From NCBI GenBank assembly GCA_028554755.1, contig JAPTOF010000001.1:37653501-37717500 (forward strand): a stretch of 64,000 bases of DNA, in the 5' to 3' direction. The notes beneath the pieces are model-generated. The model did not search any database, was not told the DNA's origin, and saw only the letters and a program-made list of their open reading frames with translations. Shown here piece after piece: positions 60,509-64,000 of the stretch. Within the stretch, counting starts at the first letter, position 1; the number at the start of each line of letters is the position of its first letter. The position numbers were made by a program, and so were the translations under genes. This stretch comes from Cordia subcordata. Lineage: Eukaryota > Streptophyta > Magnoliopsida > Boraginales > Cordiaceae.

Positions 60509-61810
60509 ATCATAAATGTCAGTCGTGTAAGTCTACTATGAGCTTGTCCAGTTGAAGTTAAAGCTTTCAGCCCACAAAGCCAAACCTCTGTTTCAACTTT
60601 ATCCTTCCAGATCTATAGAACAAGGAAATGAATTAGTGTTAATATCTCGTGTTTGCTTGAAACAATAAGTCAATAACATTAAAATAAAATTCTTCTTAAT
60701 ACTAACTAGACTAGATCAAGAGATTTTCCCATTATTACATATAAGAGAAGAAAAAAGACAAGTGTTTTTTTTCTGGGTGCAAATATCTTCTGAAAACAGC
60801 CTGCATAAACAAACAAGCAAGGCAAAGTTCTCTAGGAATTGCATTTGAAGTCTAATTGTAAGCATAAGCTGAAGCAGGTCTCAACAAAACATCATATCAT
60901 CACAAATCTACCTGAAAGAGATGTCCCAACTCAGAGGTCTATGTCCAGGATTAATCTATATAACAGAAGATAGCTTCAAATTCGTTTCTTGCCCAAGCCA
61001 GTACCAGCCTAATGCTGTTTCATCCTGTAAACAAACTTAAATCCTAAGCACCCATGTTTTCTTTCTTAATGACCTGTATATTATGATATACATAAAATAA
61101 GACTCAGTGAACAATATAGACGTGTGTCAATTTCAGCTAAAATTGCATACTGCAGATGTAAATAATTCTTATGATTGGACTGCAAATTGGTCCTGAAGAA
61201 GTGGCCATAAGAACTTATGGAGGTAAGTGAAAGACTATATGTGTCAACTAAAATCGAAGATGCTAAAATGTAAACAACATCCGACCTGTATTTGTGATCA
61301 ATTATCATGTTCTCTAACCGTTACAACAACAGAAACTACGTTCCTGATATGCAGTAAGATCAATGTCTGTTGTACCAAACCTGATAATAAAAGTCAGAAG
61401 CTAAATAAAACAATTACAGTACATGGATCCACATTGCAGGTCCTAGATTGGAGATAACTGTCCAACATTTGAGAGATAACTAAAAAGTTAATTTGTAGGG
61501 AAGTTCAATTTCTTGCATTTGATACTGTCTTAAGCCATGTTGAATTGCAGTAGTAAGAGGTCTTAATGTTTCTCTTATTCAAGAGAGAGACCACATTTTA
61601 TGACAAGGAAAACTATTTAAGGGAGGAAATTGAATGCAGAACAAACAAGACAACCAGGAATTCAAGAGTCAGTATGTGTTAGAAAGGGCAGAAATCTCAA
61701 GATACAGAAAATGTAATCACTTGCCAGACAAGTCCGAAATGGCGAAACTTTTGCTTCCCCTTTCTGCTGTACTTGATTAGCTGTGTGCCTTTTTACAAAG
61801 CTATGAATGC
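60509..61810 (-). pseudogene. Decayed PH-domain exons of the PRAF gene
   Basis: Four PH exons remain recognisable but broken. 61721-61810 reads AFIAL*KGTQLIKYSRKGKQ, with TAA at 61793-61795. About 60945-61024 reads DETALGWYWLGQETNLKLSS and then VI*INPGH, with TAG at 60956-60958. About 60712-60800 reads AVFRRYLHPEKKHLSFFFSY then two stops, with SLDL recoverable only in another frame. 60509-60612 reads IWKDKVETEVWLCGLKALTS and ends in a one-base shift that ruins the TRxDIYD-like end. These match the PRAF PH order (KKGTQLIKYSRKGKPKF, LIWYSHGEERNLKLSSVSRI, AVFRRYLRPEKD, KDKAEAEVWFAGLKALI). Intron borders mostly survive. The linker exon normally following was not found. Confidence 0.85.
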
Positions 61811-62394
61811 CTTCCGAACTGTAGCCAGAAAATATAACATAAGCAAACATACTATAAGAAAATTGTCACCAATATATATCAAGAATATAAAACATAAGAA
61901 TATGAAAAAGCTTGAAGGAAGTCCTACAAATTAGGCCCATAATATGCTGAGACTTGAACATCAAAACCATGATTGATATGCATCTTGTGCATACTTCCAT
62001 TTATTCATTAATTTTTTGACAGTTTTTCTTTCTATAATGTTACCAACTTTAGCTCCTGAGAGTTCATGAATTTGTAGGATTATTATCTGCATAAGTAAGC
62101 TGATACTAATACTAAGCTTATCCAAGAAACAACAAAGAAAATCTCCTGCCATGACTAATACTAAATTTATAAATCATAAGTCTCTTTTATATTATTATTA
62201 AGATACCATATGCGTGTAACGTGTAACTTTGGTAAAACACGTGACTGTTTTCTATTTTCTATTTCACTTTGCTCAATTAAAAGGGAAAAAGGAGACAGAA
62301 GCTCAAATTACTAAAAGTAAGCTGATACTACACTAAGCTTAATCGAAAACAACGAAAAAGATAATTAAAAAAAAAAAAGAGTGAAAACAGAAAC

Positions 62395-62442
62395 CTGCTC
62401 AATGTCACACTCAGGATTGCCATAGCTAGCAGGATCTGCCAT
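62395..62442 (-). pseudogene. First coding exon of the PRAF gene, itself intact
   Basis: Reads MADPASYGNPECDIEQ, then a GTTTCTG donor. This matches the standard PRAF N-terminus MADPASYGN.ERDIEQ, which runs into the PH domain. The exon is intact, but the next exon has a stop after five codons, so from this ATG only about 21 residues could be made. It is separated from the broken second exon by an intron of about 0.58 kb. Confidence 0.85.
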
Positions 62443-62885
62443 TCCATGTGAGACAATTCTTGGCTAGCCACCACCAACCAAGCCTATCTTCACAAACCAT
62501 CCACATATTTCCCACAGATGCCAATCTAATATATTTCTTATGCCTATCATCAACAAAAATCGAAAGGATATCTATCTAATCCGATTATCTATTAACAAAA
62601 AACTTCACCTATTAATTTTAACCTTATCCACGCAAAAGAAAACATGCACAGAGTACTCTAATATGCGTGATATTCTACCCGAAAACGCACAAATTTTTCA
62701 AGATTTTATGCAAAAACAAGTTGGAATTTGGGAAATCTAAAGAGGGTATCTGGAGTTGGATGATCAGAACAGATCAGAAAGGTATTGAAAGAGAGAGAGA
62801 GTGTGAGACACAAGTTTAGGAGAACGTTTGCAGCTCAACAGAATGTGAAGCGACTTTGGCGCGCTTATTTGGCCTTCTTAACTAC
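62443..62885 (-). promoter_or_regulatory. 5' leader and probable promoter of the PRAF gene
   Basis: Contains a (GA)n tract near 62790-62800 and, on the plus strand, CTTTGGCGCGC near 62853, which resembles an E2F site (TTTSGCGC). Transcription start is not resolved. Confidence 0.35.
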
Positions 62886-64000
62886 CTTATAAAAAAAAAA
62901 ATTAATTCTAAAATTTTTCAAGAATGGGCCAACACTGTTAACATGGCGTAGGGTGTCTGCATATATATTATCCGAAATTATTGTCCGACACTGTTCTAAA
63001 TCTTTATATGTTATACGATAGAGTATATACTTATTTTTTTGTGCATCACATCAAGTGTTAGTCTAATTAAAATACACGTATTCTCATCATATCGGTGAGT
63101 CAGGAACACGACCTCACATATTCGAAATAGTTTTTGAAACTATATGTGATTTTTAGATACTTGTAATTTGAAAAATCAATTTGGCCTTGATGAAAGAAAT
63201 TTTAAATTGTCCTAAAAATTGGATAAGTTATTTGTTGACAGTTAAGTTAAAAATAAATTGTATTTTCAGTGTTTTTATCCTAATAATTTAACAAAAAAAA
63301 TGAACTTTAGGGAGACACGTGCAAAAAAAGGTAGACGATTTGGTCAAGATACATATTGTAATAAGTCATTTCAAGTATGAAAAACTATGCGCTATTTGAG
63401 CTTAATTTTCAAGTAGTTGAGTATTGCAAGAGTTTTTTTCTATATCGAACACAACATATCAATATAATGCGTATAAACCAAGATGCCATACCATACTATA
63501 ATTTTATTTATCAAGGGGAAAGTGGTAACCAACAGAATAACAATAACTTGACTCAATAATAGTGAATTAATCATATTATCTCATCAACTACTTCAACTAA
63601 CAATTGATAATTATTAAATCTTACCTATAACATCATAACATTATGAAAAAATTCATTTCTCCGGCCGTTGTCTCCAATACTGTGTACATACAAGCTCTAG
63701 AGGCAAGAATCTTCAATTCGTTACGTATAATCCAAAACTAAAATTTTTATAATGTGAAAAAAAGAAAATTTAGTACATTTCACCCGTGACTATATTTCAT
63801 CCTAAAAATCACATTTTCGACAAATAAACATAAAGGTGTCAGATAAAATGTGCTTATAAGCTAATAACATGTTTAGCAAATATTTGCTTCTAAATATTAG
63901 TATTTGTTAAAATAACTCAAAAGACTTTCATCAAAATAGGTAAGTGTTGCTTTTATTTCGTTAAAGGGTATAATGGTCCTTTTATTTGGTCAACATGAGT
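62886..64000. other. Intergenic, no gene recognised
   Basis: AT-rich with poly-A tracts. Short frames such as 63377-63559 show no recognisable domain. Confidence 0.45.

Overview
This window looks like nuclear DNA from a flowering plant, most likely a eudicot. It is very AT-rich, genes are sparse, introns have GT..AG borders, and the space between genes is packed with plant transposon families (Tnt1-like Ty1/copia, plant LINE, TRIM, tRNA-derived SINE, Stowaway, and MULE-, hAT- and PIF-type miniature elements). The species cannot be named from the sequence.

Only four gene loci are supported. (1) An ALOG/LSH transcription regulator on the minus strand (29211-29816) with a probable 5'UTR intron. 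(2) A RALF-like peptide gene with an unusual internal tandem repeat (35678-35956, plus strand), cut short by a stop codon and a SINE insertion. (3) An intact RALF-like paralogue (39198-39566, minus strand) with an Asn/Asp-rich C-terminal tail. Loci 2 and 3 are a convergent duplicated pair that also share about 200 bp of upstream sequence. (4) A PRAF-type PH-RCC1-FYVE-BRX gene on the minus strand (56266-62442). Its RCC1-FYVE-coiled-coil-BRX exons form one open frame, while four of the five exons encoding the N-terminal PH domain carry stops or frameshifts.

Layout: 1-12 kb is AT-rich, gene-free DNA with nested miniature transposons, including a MULE-type element with a 10-bp target duplication. 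12-14.6 kb holds two related LTRs in opposite orientation. 16.6-22.2 kb is a complete but mutated Ty1/copia element (LTRs, target duplications, primer sites, gag-pro-int-RT-RNase H). 23-25 kb holds further DNA-transposon relics. 26-31 kb is the ALOG neighbourhood, with a TRIM retroelement about 0.5 kb upstream of the gene's 5' exon. 32-42 kb holds LINE RNase H relics, the RALF pair, a CACTA-like end and a hAT-type element. 42-49 kb is nearly featureless AT-rich DNA with one Stowaway. 49.2-53.8 kb is a degenerate LINE. A solo copia LTR lies at 54.25-54.71 kb, and the PRAF locus fills the right end.

No prokaryotic-style operons, CRISPR arrays, rRNA genes or convincing functional tRNA genes are present. 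Exon borders and domain calls come from reading the sequence by eye; no database search was run.
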